Shown here one piece after another: positions 1-8,523 of a DNA stretch of 64,000 nt; within the stretch, counting starts at the first letter, position 1; each line of letters starts with the position of its first letter. Source of the DNA: Phytoactinopolyspora limicola (GTDB lineage: Bacteria > Actinomycetota > Actinomycetes > Jiangellales > Jiangellaceae); the NCBI RefSeq assembly GCF_011320225.1, contig NZ_JAAOEN010000004.1:490973-554972 (forward strand), in the 5' to 3' direction. A program made the translations under genes and the position numbers. The notes below the pieces were generated by a model. It searched no databases. It was not told where the DNA came from and was given only the letters and a program-made list of their open reading frames with translations.

Positions 1-1
1 G

Positions 2-289
2 GAAGAACCCGAACGGATGCACCGCGGACTGCAGGGTGCCCGCTTCACCGCGACGATGCTCGCCGCCGTCCGCCGCCGCGGCTGGGCGCAGAGCGTCGGC
101 GAACGCGAACCGGGCGTCGCGTCGGTGTCCGCCCCGGTCCGCTCCTCCAGTGGCCGCGTCGTCGCCTCGGTGTCGGTCTCCGGCCCCATCGAGCGGCTCA
201 CCCGCCAGCCTGGACGGGTACACGCACCGGCCGTACTCGCCGCCGCCGAGCACCTCACCGGAGTGTTGAAGAACGCCGAAGAAGGCTAA
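2..289 (+). CDS. IclR-family transcriptional regulator, C-terminal fragment
   Basis: The reading frame is already open at the window edge and ends in TAA at 287-289, so only the last 95 or so residues are present. They read like the end of an IclR effector-binding domain: a stretch containing RRRGWAQSVGEREPGVASVSAP, where IclR proteins have their conserved small-molecule pocket, then a strand-rich VVASVSVSGP segment and a final helix. IclR proteins are dimeric DNA-binding repressors or activators of catabolic genes. The N-terminal winged helix and target genes lie outside the window. It converges on the next gene with a 27-bp gap. Confidence 0.75.
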   Translation, partial: EEPERMHRGLQGARFTATMLAAVRRRGWAQSVGEREPGVASVSAPVRSSSGRVVASVSVSGPIERLTRQPGRVHAPAVLAAAEHLTGVLKNAEEG

Positions 290-316
290 GAACCCGCGGC
301 GACACCACTCTTCCGA

Positions 317-3300
317 TCAGTCGGCCGTCAAGCCCACGATAGGCACGGTGTTGTATGTCGGCACGGCCAGCTCCCCCACGTAGATCACCCGCTCGCCACT
401 GACCCCACCCCAGGTTCGATGGCGTTCGCGCTCGACGACGAGGATCCGCAGCGGCCGCCCAGCGCTGACCGCACCGGACAGATCCATCGTGCCGCTCCAG
501 TACCCGTCGTCTCCGGTCAGCGCCGTTTCGTCACCCCCGTCCACCGGCTTCCAGATGTCGGCATCGGATGAGTCCGCGGTGAACAGGCGACACCCGACGT
601 ACGGCTTCCGGTCCTCGTTCGCCGTCCAGTACGACGCGCCGTGGAGGCTCACGGTGATGCTGGGTTCGTCCCCGTTGCGAAGGATCATCAGCGTACGGCC
701 CGGTAGTGGTTGCACGATGTCGACGGTCGACACAGGAGAGAGGCTGAGGTCCACACCCAACGAGTTCGGCTGATAACGAGCGACGGCGAGTCGGACGAAC
801 GGCATATAGGCCGCTCCGACCCATTGCACGTCGACGTACCAACACTGGCTCGCCTCGTCGTACCGCGGTTCGTAGCCCAGCACTGTCACCGGCACCGACG
901 CCGCGCCCGTGCCCTCACCGACGGCCGCCACCGGCAGCACCGAGAACGACTCCCGATGGTGTGCTCCGGCCAGGAATTCGCGGGTCAGCGGGCGGACTCC
1001 ATGGGTCTGATGGATCGGATCCTGCCCGGCCTGCGAGCACCACGGCGGCAGCGAGGTGAGCCGCCACGCGTTGTCCTTCAACGTTCCAGCGGGCGGCTCC
1101 GAGTCTGCGACGACGACGCCCAGCAGTTCACCTTCACCGGTGAGATGCCAGGGCCGTTCCAGGTACACCCGCAGCCAGCCGCCATGGCGCACCCGTTTGG
1201 CCCGCAGCCAGCCGGGACCCGGCAGCGGCTCGGTGGTGAGATCGCCGACGGTCATCGGACCTGGGTCGTGATCCATGTCGATGACCGGCGGATCGACCAC
1301 CTGGAGGGGCTCGACCGCCCGGACGACAGGTGGCGGTGGGACCTCGGTGTTCGGCAACACCACCTCGACACCGTCGCCCACCGCCTGCTCGAGTGCACCG
1401 TCCGGGTAACAGTCGCCGAACCGGCCCGTCGCCACCAGCGCGTACGTCACCCGGCGTGCACCCGTGGAGGCGAACTCGTGTGCGGGTAGATCGTCGGTGC
1501 CGGTGTCCAGGTCGAAGAGCCGGCGGCCTTGATCGTCAGTGCCTGCGCGGATACACGTCACGGCCTGGTGCCTGATGTCGGCCAGCCGGGCCGGTCCGAT
1601 CCCGGGGATACGTTCGAGGTCATCGATGGATCCGAACGGGCGGCGACGGCGGATCTCGAAGGCGCGTTGATACCCGACGTGGATGATTCTAAAGAGCTGG
1701 CCGACGTCGCCGGTGTTGACGTTGACCTGTCCGGGGGCACAAACCTCGGCCGCATCGGCGAGCGACTCGGCCGCGTCGTCAGCTGGCAGGTGCCAGGTGA
1801 AAACCTCCGCGCTACGGGTCACCTCGCCGGGCCAGCTCTCGGTTGTGTCGTCGACGTGTTCGCGCCAGGTGGCACGCAACGTCACCGACTCCGTCGTGGC
1901 GGGATCCGCCGCGACGTCGATCCGGCACCTGGCGGCACTCTCCCCAGGCTGTCGGGTGATCTCCGGTGGGCTGGTGAAGTCAGCGGTCACCGGCCGGTGG
2001 GTGGCATACACGAGCTCCAGTTCCTGCGCCGGTGTCACCATGGGATGCAGGCCTTGGGCGGCCAGGGCCGCGACCTGCGCGCCCTCGCCGGCGGCACGTC
2101 GCCGCGCACAGTCGTCCACGACGGCCATCAGGTCGACGTCGCGCGGGACCGACGACGCCCACACCGTGCATCGCTGCCCCTCCTTCAGATACACGGTGAG
2201 AGTGTTCGAGCCCGCGTCGTACTGTGGGGCTCGTTCGCCGGCGCCGCGCTGGTCAGCGGATTCCAGCCGGAACCGAACCGGCCGTGGTGTATCCCACGAG
2301 TCGCCCTCGAACCGCACGGTGTACACCTCCCCCGCCGGAAGACCGGGCAGGCCGACGAGCGCCACCCCGGCCGCCATCGAATCCGGCAGATACGGCACGA
2401 CGTCTCCGACGGGGTAGATGAGGTCCACCGTCGAACGGTGCGCCAGCTCCAGCGTGGCCGCGCGCGCATCATTCTTGCCGTTGCCCATCGCTGCGTCGAA
2501 CATGCCGTGCTGCTCCGCCAGAGCCGCGGTGCCTCGTGGGGGTAGCAGCAACCGCTCGCTCGGCACGACGTCGACGCGGGGAGCCGACGAGTCCGACCCG
2601 GCGGGTGCTCGGAGCACGAGCCGATGGGTGGTTTCACCTTCGGCGAAGACGTCGGTGTCTCCGACGGGCGCCACCACGGGCGGCGGGACGGGCTCATAGC
2701 GCAGACAACGCAGCGGCGCGGTAGAGATGTCAGGTGCGTGGCCGAGGTCGACGCCGTGCCCAGCCAGGTCGACGGTACGCATCCGCAGCCGGTACGAACG
2801 CCCGTATCGAAGCTTCGGCAACGTCCCCGGCCGAACCTGGTTCTCCACGTGGGTATGGAGAGCGTCGAACGGACTCGTGGCCGGTTCGTCAGTCTCCGTC
2901 GGGTCGAGTATCGCCGCATACGGCGGTGGTACCGACAGGCTCCAGCCCCGCCAGGTGACCACCCGCTCGTCGACGTAGAGCTCGCCGTCGCCGGCTACGC
3001 ATTCGGTGATCCAGCCTTCGTCCTCGATGAACTCGCCGGCCGCCGGCACCGGGCCGAAACCGTCGACGTCGTAGCGCACCCGGCGGGCGTGCAACGAGTG
3101 GAAGCTGTTGGTCTCGTCATCCCAGACGTCCACCCGGTGCCCGCGGGTGATGTCCTCGGCCCACAACGTCAGTTCGTCGTCGCTCATGCCGTTGCGCATC
3201 TCTCCGCGGCCACGCGACGCATGAACCATCCGCTCATGTACCTCTCGGGCTCGCCCGCTCTGCATCAGTGCGATGCCATCGTTGCGGAGAGACGGGACCC

Positions 3301-4327
3301 GTTGTTCGGCCTCGCGGACGGCCGGCTGGCTGGCGAGGGCGACACCTTTGTGGACCGCGCCGTCCACGTCGAGTTGATCGAGCCGGAAGGCCGGATGGTC
3401 CAGGGGCAGCACGCCGTGTGTCAAGGCTGGGTCCCGCGCCGTGGCCACGAATTGTCCCTGTTCCCGGTCCAGGGTCGCCTGCGTCCACGGGTGACCGTGG
3501 ACGAACTCGTCGGGCAGAACGGACTCCGGGGACAGCCGGATCCGGGTGATACCGTCGTCCACCGCGTCGAGCGGGACGGTGAGGTCGACCAGCAGCCCCA
3601 GCCGGCGCAGCATGGCCGGATGTTCGCCGAGCAGGGTGAACATCTGGTGCAGGTCGAGGCCTTCCGCGGCCCGAAGTCGCATGCTGTCTCCAGCGCGCTC
3701 CCCCGCTCCTCGCTGGAGCTGTTGCATGGCGTACGCACGCCGGATCGGACCGTCGCGCCCGTCCGGCATAACCTCGACGAGAGACCGGTCGTCGGGGCCG
3801 TGGGCGGCACACAGCGCCCGCGACCGCGCCAGCCGGCTCGACAGGTCGCCCTGGAAGTCCGCCAGCGGACCGACGTCGAACGCCCGGCACAAGGTCTGCA
3901 CCGCCGGGTCCGCCCCGGGTGGGCCAACCGCACCGTTGCTGGGTACGGTCATGGCGACGTCGGCGTAGACGTCGCGCACGGCCTCGGCTGCCTCCGCCGC
4001 GGGGTAGGAGACCACTGGGATGTTCGTCTGGTCCGGTACGGCGTCGAAACTCCGCACCGGGGTGCCCGAGGTGAAAACCGCCCGCCACAGGTCGGGGTCG
4101 GGGTCCGGCCCGGCTACCTCGGCCGGGGTTCCACCGCCGGGGCCGATCTCCACCACCCAGCGCACGTGGCGCAGCCGCGCGGGCCAATCACCGAGGCCGG
4201 TGTTGTTCTCGACGGTGGCGTCGATCCGATCCGGAAGGACCCTCGGCGCCACCAGCACCGTCACCATCAGATCGGTGGCCGTGACACCGGCCGGGCAGCA
4301 CACCCAGACGATCTCCTCGACACTCAT
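317..4327 (-). CDS. Very large protein of unknown function with a ComEA-type helix-hairpin-helix
   Basis: I do not recognise this protein of about 1336 residues as a named family. The chosen ATG is preceded by GAGGAG ten bases upstream and lies 18 bases after the stop of the upstream gene; the same frame is open to 4363. The body looks beta-rich, with one segment (YRLRMRTVDLAGHG) like those in extracellular beta-sandwich modules. Around residues 865-925 there is a clear ComEA-like double helix-hairpin-helix, with VNVNTGD, RRRPFGSIDDLERIPGIG and a following helix; this fold usually contacts nucleic acid or assembles proteins. No signal peptide or membrane segment is visible. It is last in a leftward four-gene cluster starting at 8360. 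Confidence 0.7.
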   Translation of the reverse strand: MSVEEIVWVCCPAGVTATDLMVTVLVAPRVLPDRIDATVENNTGLGDWPARLRHVRWVVEIGPGGGTPAEVAGPDPDPDLWRAVFTSGTPVRSFDAVPDQTNIPVVSYPAAEAAEAVRDVYADVAMTVPSNGAVGPPGADPAVQTLCRAFDVGPLADFQGDLSSRLARSRALCAAHGPDDRSLVEVMPDGRDGPIRRAYAMQQLQRGAGERAGDSMRLRAAEGLDLHQMFTLLGEHPAMLRRLGLLVDLTVPLDAVDDGITRIRLSPESVLPDEFVHGHPWTQATLDREQGQFVATARDPALTHGVLPLDHPAFRLDQLDVDGAVHKGVALASQPAVREAEQRVPSLRNDGIALMQSGRAREVHERMVHASRGRGEMRNGMSDDELTLWAEDITRGHRVDVWDDETNSFHSLHARRVRYDVDGFGPVPAAGEFIEDEGWITECVAGDGELYVDERVVTWRGWSLSVPPPYAAILDPTETDEPATSPFDALHTHVENQVRPGTLPKLRYGRSYRLRMRTVDLAGHGVDLGHAPDISTAPLRCLRYEPVPPPVVAPVGDTDVFAEGETTHRLVLRAPAGSDSSAPRVDVVPSERLLLPPRGTAALAEQHGMFDAAMGNGKNDARAATLELAHRSTVDLIYPVGDVVPYLPDSMAAGVALVGLPGLPAGEVYTVRFEGDSWDTPRPVRFRLESADQRGAGERAPQYDAGSNTLTVYLKEGQRCTVWASSVPRDVDLMAVVDDCARRRAAGEGAQVAALAAQGLHPMVTPAQELELVYATHRPVTADFTSPPEITRQPGESAARCRIDVAADPATTESVTLRATWREHVDDTTESWPGEVTRSAEVFTWHLPADDAAESLADAAEVCAPGQVNVNTGDVGQLFRIIHVGYQRAFEIRRRRPFGSIDDLERIPGIGPARLADIRHQAVTCIRAGTDDQGRRLFDLDTGTDDLPAHEFASTGARRVTYALVATGRFGDCYPDGALEQAVGDGVEVVLPNTEVPPPPVVRAVEPLQVVDPPVIDMDHDPGPMTVGDLTTEPLPGPGWLRAKRVRHGGWLRVYLERPWHLTGEGELLGVVVADSEPPAGTLKDNAWRLTSLPPWCSQAGQDPIHQTHGVRPLTREFLAGAHHRESFSVLPVAAVGEGTGAASVPVTVLGYEPRYDEASQCWYVDVQWVGAAYMPFVRLAVARYQPNSLGVDLSLSPVSTVDIVQPLPGRTLMILRNGDEPSITVSLHGASYWTANEDRKPYVGCRLFTADSSDADIWKPVDGGDETALTGDDGYWSGTMDLSGAVSAGRPLRILVVERERHRTWGGVSGERVIYVGELAVPTYNTVPIVGLTAD

Positions 4328-4344
4328 GCCGCTCACGCTCCTCA

Positions 4345-7014
4345 TCAGGCGAAGGCGTCGCACAGCTGGTTCCAGGCGGTCTCATCGACCCCAGTGGCCT
4401 GGTTCCGGGCAGTGCTCCGAGTAGAGAACGACTTTTCGACACCGAAGCTGACCGACTTGCTCACGAAAGCGATCGAGACCCCAACGGTGACCGTGGCGCG
4501 ACCGTAGATCCGTCCGCCGGACTCGTCGTGGGTGTAGCCGAGAGCGATCAAGAACTCGACGCTCACTCCGATGATGCCGCCCAACACCTCGATCAGTCCG
4601 CCGCACCGCAGGTACCCCTCGATAGTGACGGTGTCGCCCCGGACCAGGGACACCCCACCCATCGCGTGGACCTGTCCCCTGGCCGCCACCAGGGAGATCG
4701 AGAAGAAGCCACCGAACTCCAGTGACGCCTCGATCCGGGTCAACTCCTTGGTCGTCGCTGTTATGGCGACGAACCCACCACCACCGAAGATGGCGACACC
4801 AACGGTGAAAGGTGCGTGCCGCTCGGCGAAGTTGAACCGGACCGACGCCGGCTCATCGGTGAACGGGACCGACACCTGGGCGCCGAGCGCAAGGTTGGTG
4901 ATGCTGAACACGCCGAAACCCACCGGCGGCAGCGGCAGCGAATACCGCAGTGAGACCCCGTTGGCGTCGGCGTCCACCGGGCTACCGTCGGGGAAGTCCC
5001 CGATCAGCTTCGCGAGCGCGGCCAGGGCGCGCAGATCCCCCTGGAAGCCCACCGTCACCCCGGTCGCGGTCAAGGATGGCGGCCGACCGGTAGCCGTGTG
5101 GAACTCGAGCCGTCCTATCTCCACGGTGATCACGTTGAGGAACGCCAACGTCGCCCCCGTCAGCACCCCCCTGACCTCGGTGGTCGCCGCCGGGGCGGTA
5201 GCCAGTGCGTCGACCGATTGGAGTGGCTGCGTCACCGTGGCCGACAGGTCCAACGTCGCCCCCGGTGTCAGGCGTAGCTGCCCGGACGGGCTCTCGCGGA
5301 GTTTGGGCCGCCAGGTGTAGGTGGTGACGACGGCGTCGGCCCGATGTTCGGTGCGGAGCACGGGATCGGTGGACTGCTGATCGGCGAGGAGTTCGGTCAA
5401 CGAGACACCGAGCAGCTTCGCGCCGGCGAAAGCCGCTTCGGGTGGCTGCGTTGGTACAGCCCCATTCTCGATGTTGAGCGCGCCCAGTTGCATCGTGGGG
5501 GCGGCCAAACCACCAGCCTGTTCGGCCCCAATGCTCGCGGTGAACTCCGGCTGGAGGGTGAGAAAGTTGCCGTCGGCGGAGATGCCCGCCGCATCCACGG
5601 TGCAGCGCGCCAACGCGGGCCGATCCGTCAACCGCCCCACTGCCTCCAGCGACACCGTCACCGCCTCCGGTGCGATGGCGGCGTGCCCGCCCCGCGTTGT
5701 CCCGGTCAAGGCCAGGTCGATGGCGTGGACCGGCACGGTCACGTCGGCAGCTGAGATACCCGGCCGTTCAGACCGATCGGCCAGCGCCATCCGCACCCCG
5801 GGGAGCCGGACGTGTCGCCGGCTCCCGTCCCCGCCGTTGAACACGCGGTCGATTTCATCGCGGCCCGTGGTATCGAGCAGGAACATCAGCGGGACCGAGA
5901 AGCTGGTCTCCCTGCCCTCCCAGTCGGTCGCGACCAGGGTGAAGTGGACGTCCTGCCCATCGCGGGTGACCCAGGACGGTGCGTCGCCGTGGTCGATCCT
6001 GTGGATCGTCTCGTCGACGAGCCGCAGCGTTCGGAACGGCGATTCTCGCCCGGCCATCGTCACCACGGGGTCCAGAACGGTCAGCGTCCGGGTCTCGATC
6101 AAATGTGCGGCCACATAGGTCGTGCCGCCCATGTACGGGTCACGCGCACTGTCGCCAGCGCCGATCGCGATGTCGGTGATGACAGGGGCCGCGGACGTGC
6201 GCACGTGGCGTTTCGAGGTGAACTCACGGGTGGTCTCCGAGTCCAACCGGACCGGATGCCCGGAGGATAGCCGGCCCACCACCTGCCACCGAGCCTCGGT
6301 GGTCCGACCGAACCGACTGGCATGAGAGAACGACGTGATCGCGGGCATCGTCGGCTGAAACGCATCCGGGCGCCAGTGCGGACCGTTGCCCCACCCGGAT
6401 GCGCCGAGCATCGACAGGCGCATCCGGGTTTCGAACAACGAGCCCCGCATCGACCGGTACTCGGTGTACGGGAGCATGGCGAACCCCCACGGCTCGAACC
6501 CCCGTTCCTCGGTCCAGTTGACCCGCATGAGGGGCCTGTCCAACCCGTCGAATTCGCCGCTCGTCGCCGCGAGTTCCGCACCCCAGACGGCCGTCCGGCC
6601 ACCCGTCGAACCGGGTGGCGGACTGAAGGTCCACCTACCTGTGTCGTACGGTGCGAGCTGGATCAAAGCCGGAAACTCGATGGACCCCGTCGCCCACTTC
6701 TCCTCGAGCCATCCGAGCAGGTCTCCCATTCGTCGCCGGGCTTCGTCCACGGGGACGGTGTAGCTGAGTGAGTCACCACCGATACCTCCGGACGACCACG
6801 ACTCCGCCGAGGCCCCGACCGATGCCCAGAACCCGCCCACAGGTGGAGGCAGGTAGCCGTCGGCATCCACCTGGAAGGTCTGTTCCAAGACGTGCTGTGC
6901 GGGGAACACCAGCTGGAGCATTCCCTGATCGGGATGGAGGCTCACCCGCAGGTACAGCAGATCCTCGGATCGCGCCAGCAGGTAGCGATCCGGCCCGATC
7001 TCGTAGACGGTCAC
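4345..7014 (-). CDS. 889-residue beta-rich protein of unknown function
   Basis: This large protein is not recognised. It starts with GTG, and the TAGGAG just upstream overlaps the stop codon of the preceding gene, so the two are probably translationally linked. The N-terminal two thirds looks like mixed beta structure. The last 250 or so residues are long alternating strands rich in Gly, Val and Ile (FTVGVAIFGGGGFVAITA, then FGGFFSISLVAARGQ), as in beta-helix, beta-barrel or lipid-binding proteins. There is no signal peptide and no transmembrane helix. Position and spacing tie it to the genes at 317, 7024 and 7467 as one operon. Confidence 0.7.
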   Translation of the reverse strand: MTVYEIGPDRYLLARSEDLLYLRVSLHPDQGMLQLVFPAQHVLEQTFQVDADGYLPPPVGGFWASVGASAESWSSGGIGGDSLSYTVPVDEARRRMGDLLGWLEEKWATGSIEFPALIQLAPYDTGRWTFSPPPGSTGGRTAVWGAELAATSGEFDGLDRPLMRVNWTEERGFEPWGFAMLPYTEYRSMRGSLFETRMRLSMLGASGWGNGPHWRPDAFQPTMPAITSFSHASRFGRTTEARWQVVGRLSSGHPVRLDSETTREFTSKRHVRTSAAPVITDIAIGAGDSARDPYMGGTTYVAAHLIETRTLTVLDPVVTMAGRESPFRTLRLVDETIHRIDHGDAPSWVTRDGQDVHFTLVATDWEGRETSFSVPLMFLLDTTGRDEIDRVFNGGDGSRRHVRLPGVRMALADRSERPGISAADVTVPVHAIDLALTGTTRGGHAAIAPEAVTVSLEAVGRLTDRPALARCTVDAAGISADGNFLTLQPEFTASIGAEQAGGLAAPTMQLGALNIENGAVPTQPPEAAFAGAKLLGVSLTELLADQQSTDPVLRTEHRADAVVTTYTWRPKLRESPSGQLRLTPGATLDLSATVTQPLQSVDALATAPAATTEVRGVLTGATLAFLNVITVEIGRLEFHTATGRPPSLTATGVTVGFQGDLRALAALAKLIGDFPDGSPVDADANGVSLRYSLPLPPVGFGVFSITNLALGAQVSVPFTDEPASVRFNFAERHAPFTVGVAIFGGGGFVAITATTKELTRIEASLEFGGFFSISLVAARGQVHAMGGVSLVRGDTVTIEGYLRCGGLIEVLGGIIGVSVEFLIALGYTHDESGGRIYGRATVTVGVSIAFVSKSVSFGVEKSFSTRSTARNQATGVDETAWNQLCDAFA

Positions 7015-7023
7015 GTCCGGCTC

Positions 7024-7449
7024 CTAGAATCCGGCGCCCAGGCGAGACAGCGCGGTGCCGAACAACCGGTTCGCGGCGTCGTGGAACGGCTCGTGCAGGG
7101 CTGGATCGTCGGCGTTGGCGAAATGATTACCCAACCGCTGCAGTTCCGCCCCGACGATAAATAGCTCTACCACTCGGCCGGGTTCGGCGACGAGGTCGTC
7201 GACGACGGTACCGAGGTCCGGCTGCGTATCCGGGGTCGTGGGGACCGTGATCGAGTGAGCTGCGTTCCGGCCGAACCAGTGTGGCTCGATATCCGGTTCT
7301 ACCCATTTCAGATACCAAACCCCCGTGACCGGATCCTGCACAGGCACCGGAACAAGTTCACCCGTTGTTTCCAGCGCCAGATTCGTGATCTCCATCAGGT
7401 CGTCAGCAGTGACGTCGAACTTCATCGTGGTGGCGAATTCTTCTGGCAT
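7024..7449 (-). CDS. 141-residue protein of unknown function
   Basis: This is a small acidic protein with no recognised domain. It starts at an ATG preceded by AGAGGGA, lies 17 bases after the M15-like gene and 9 bases before the 889-residue gene, and so is an internal operon member. The sequence has a predicted N-terminal helix (DLMEITNLALET), a strand region with WYLKWVEPDIEPHWFGRN, and a helical C-terminal half (VVELFIVGAELQRLGNHFAN). It could be an adaptor or chaperone for one of its large neighbours, but that is inferred only from size and position. Confidence 0.65.
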   Translation of the reverse strand: MPEEFATTMKFDVTADDLMEITNLALETTGELVPVPVQDPVTGVWYLKWVEPDIEPHWFGRNAAHSITVPTTPDTQPDLGTVVDDLVAEPGRVVELFIVGAELQRLGNHFANADDPALHEPFHDAANRLFGTALSRLGAGF

Positions 7450-7466
7450 GAGAGTCCCTCTTCTCG

Positions 7467-8360
7467 TCAGCCGAGATCGAAATGCATGATGTCGCCGCTG
7501 GCGCGGGCGCCGAAGTCACTGGCCCCCCACCGCATACGTCCGGTCCGAACGAGCTCGCAGACCACCTCACCGCGCAAATCGAGAAAGCCGCGCGCCGGGT
7601 TTCGGGTCTCCGTGATGGGGCGTCTCGGATCGCCGCGCAGCATGGGGATACGGACCATCTCGTAGTCCCGCAACATCTGCCAGTACTGTTCTTCCGCCGA
7701 CATCCAGCCGGGGTGCGCTTCTTGCCAGTGCGGATCGGAGAACAACGTCTCGAACTGAAACACCGCGTGGTCTTTATCGACGCTGATCTCATTGGCCCTG
7801 ATCTGCTGGAATGCGGGATCACCATCGAACAGAGTGTGTACCCGCGGGATCGGTGGCCGCCTGATGGTGGTCAGATGATCGCTGAAGATGTAGGCGAAGT
7901 AGTCCACAAGGCAGTTCGATACCGTCGCGAACCGGTTATAGGTGGTCTCGATACTGTCGTTGACTCGGATGCTGAGATCCGCCCGATCCGATGAGGTAAA
8001 CGCCAATCGCACGGCCCGGTCACACACCTCGATCGCCCGCTGCCGCATCTCCGGCTGATCGTGCGCGGCTGCTTCACCGCCCAACGTCTGGCCCGTCCTG
8101 GTCACGATGTACGGGTTGGTGTCGTAGTTGAAATCGATGGCCCGCCCGGTTCCGTGGTGTCCGCCGCCACGCCGATATCCACGGTGTGGCTCATGAAAGC
8201 CGCACCATTTCTCGAACGGCTCGATGGTGTCATCGGCCGCGTGGATTTCGCGCAACCTCACCTCGACCTCGGCGAGTCTGGAGGCCATCTCCGGGCTTAC
8301 ACCTCGCCCGGGAAGGAATCGTTGGCCCCCGAATTCGGGATAAACAAGTTCCGGCGACAT
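7467..8360 (-). CDS. M15-like metallopeptidase domain protein
   Basis: The protein of about 297 residues carries the zinc-site pattern of M15/VanX-type peptidases: GGGHHGTGRAIDFNYD supplies the His...Asp pair and MHFDLG at the extreme C-terminus supplies the final His. M15 enzymes cleave D,D- or L,D-peptide bonds in peptidoglycan, or act as phage and toxin lysins. No signal peptide is present, so if it is a cell-wall enzyme it must be exported another way. The start at 8360 is chosen because GAGGTGAGG precedes it; the frame stays open upstream to 8558, with another ATG at 8432 lacking a ribosome site. It is first in the leftward operon ending at 317. Confidence 0.7.
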   Translation of the reverse strand: MSPELVYPEFGGQRFLPGRGVSPEMASRLAEVEVRLREIHAADDTIEPFEKWCGFHEPHRGYRRGGGHHGTGRAIDFNYDTNPYIVTRTGQTLGGEAAAHDQPEMRQRAIEVCDRAVRLAFTSSDRADLSIRVNDSIETTYNRFATVSNCLVDYFAYIFSDHLTTIRRPPIPRVHTLFDGDPAFQQIRANEISVDKDHAVFQFETLFSDPHWQEAHPGWMSAEEQYWQMLRDYEMVRIPMLRGDPRRPITETRNPARGFLDLRGEVVCELVRTGRMRWGASDFGARASGDIMHFDLG

Positions 8361-8424
8361 CGTCCTCACCTCGGTCCAGCCGGAGACAGTTCTCTTCTCG
8401 AAGTCTCGCCGCCCGGTTCCCGTG

Positions 8425-8441
8425 GTTGACATCAGTTGACA
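8425..8441. promoter_or_regulatory. Direct GTTGACA repeats between divergent genes
   Basis: Two identical GTTGACA heptamers (8425-8431 and 8435-8441) lie ten bases apart, one helical turn, in the divergent region between the M15-like operon and the NB-ARC regulator gene. Such spacing suits a protein-binding site; the right copy also resembles a -35 box, but no -10 at standard spacing was found. Confidence 0.35.
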
Positions 8442-8523
8442 GAAAAGGACAGAAGAATCCACCGGCGGCGGTGCCATACTTGTGACGGGATCGTTTGCCC
8501 GGTGGGCTCCGGGAGGGGGGACG

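Noticed and set aside
2624-4507. 627-residue open frame on the plus strand
   Set aside because: It is the antisense shadow of the large leftward genes: Arg/Pro/His-rich, no ribosome site and no domain.
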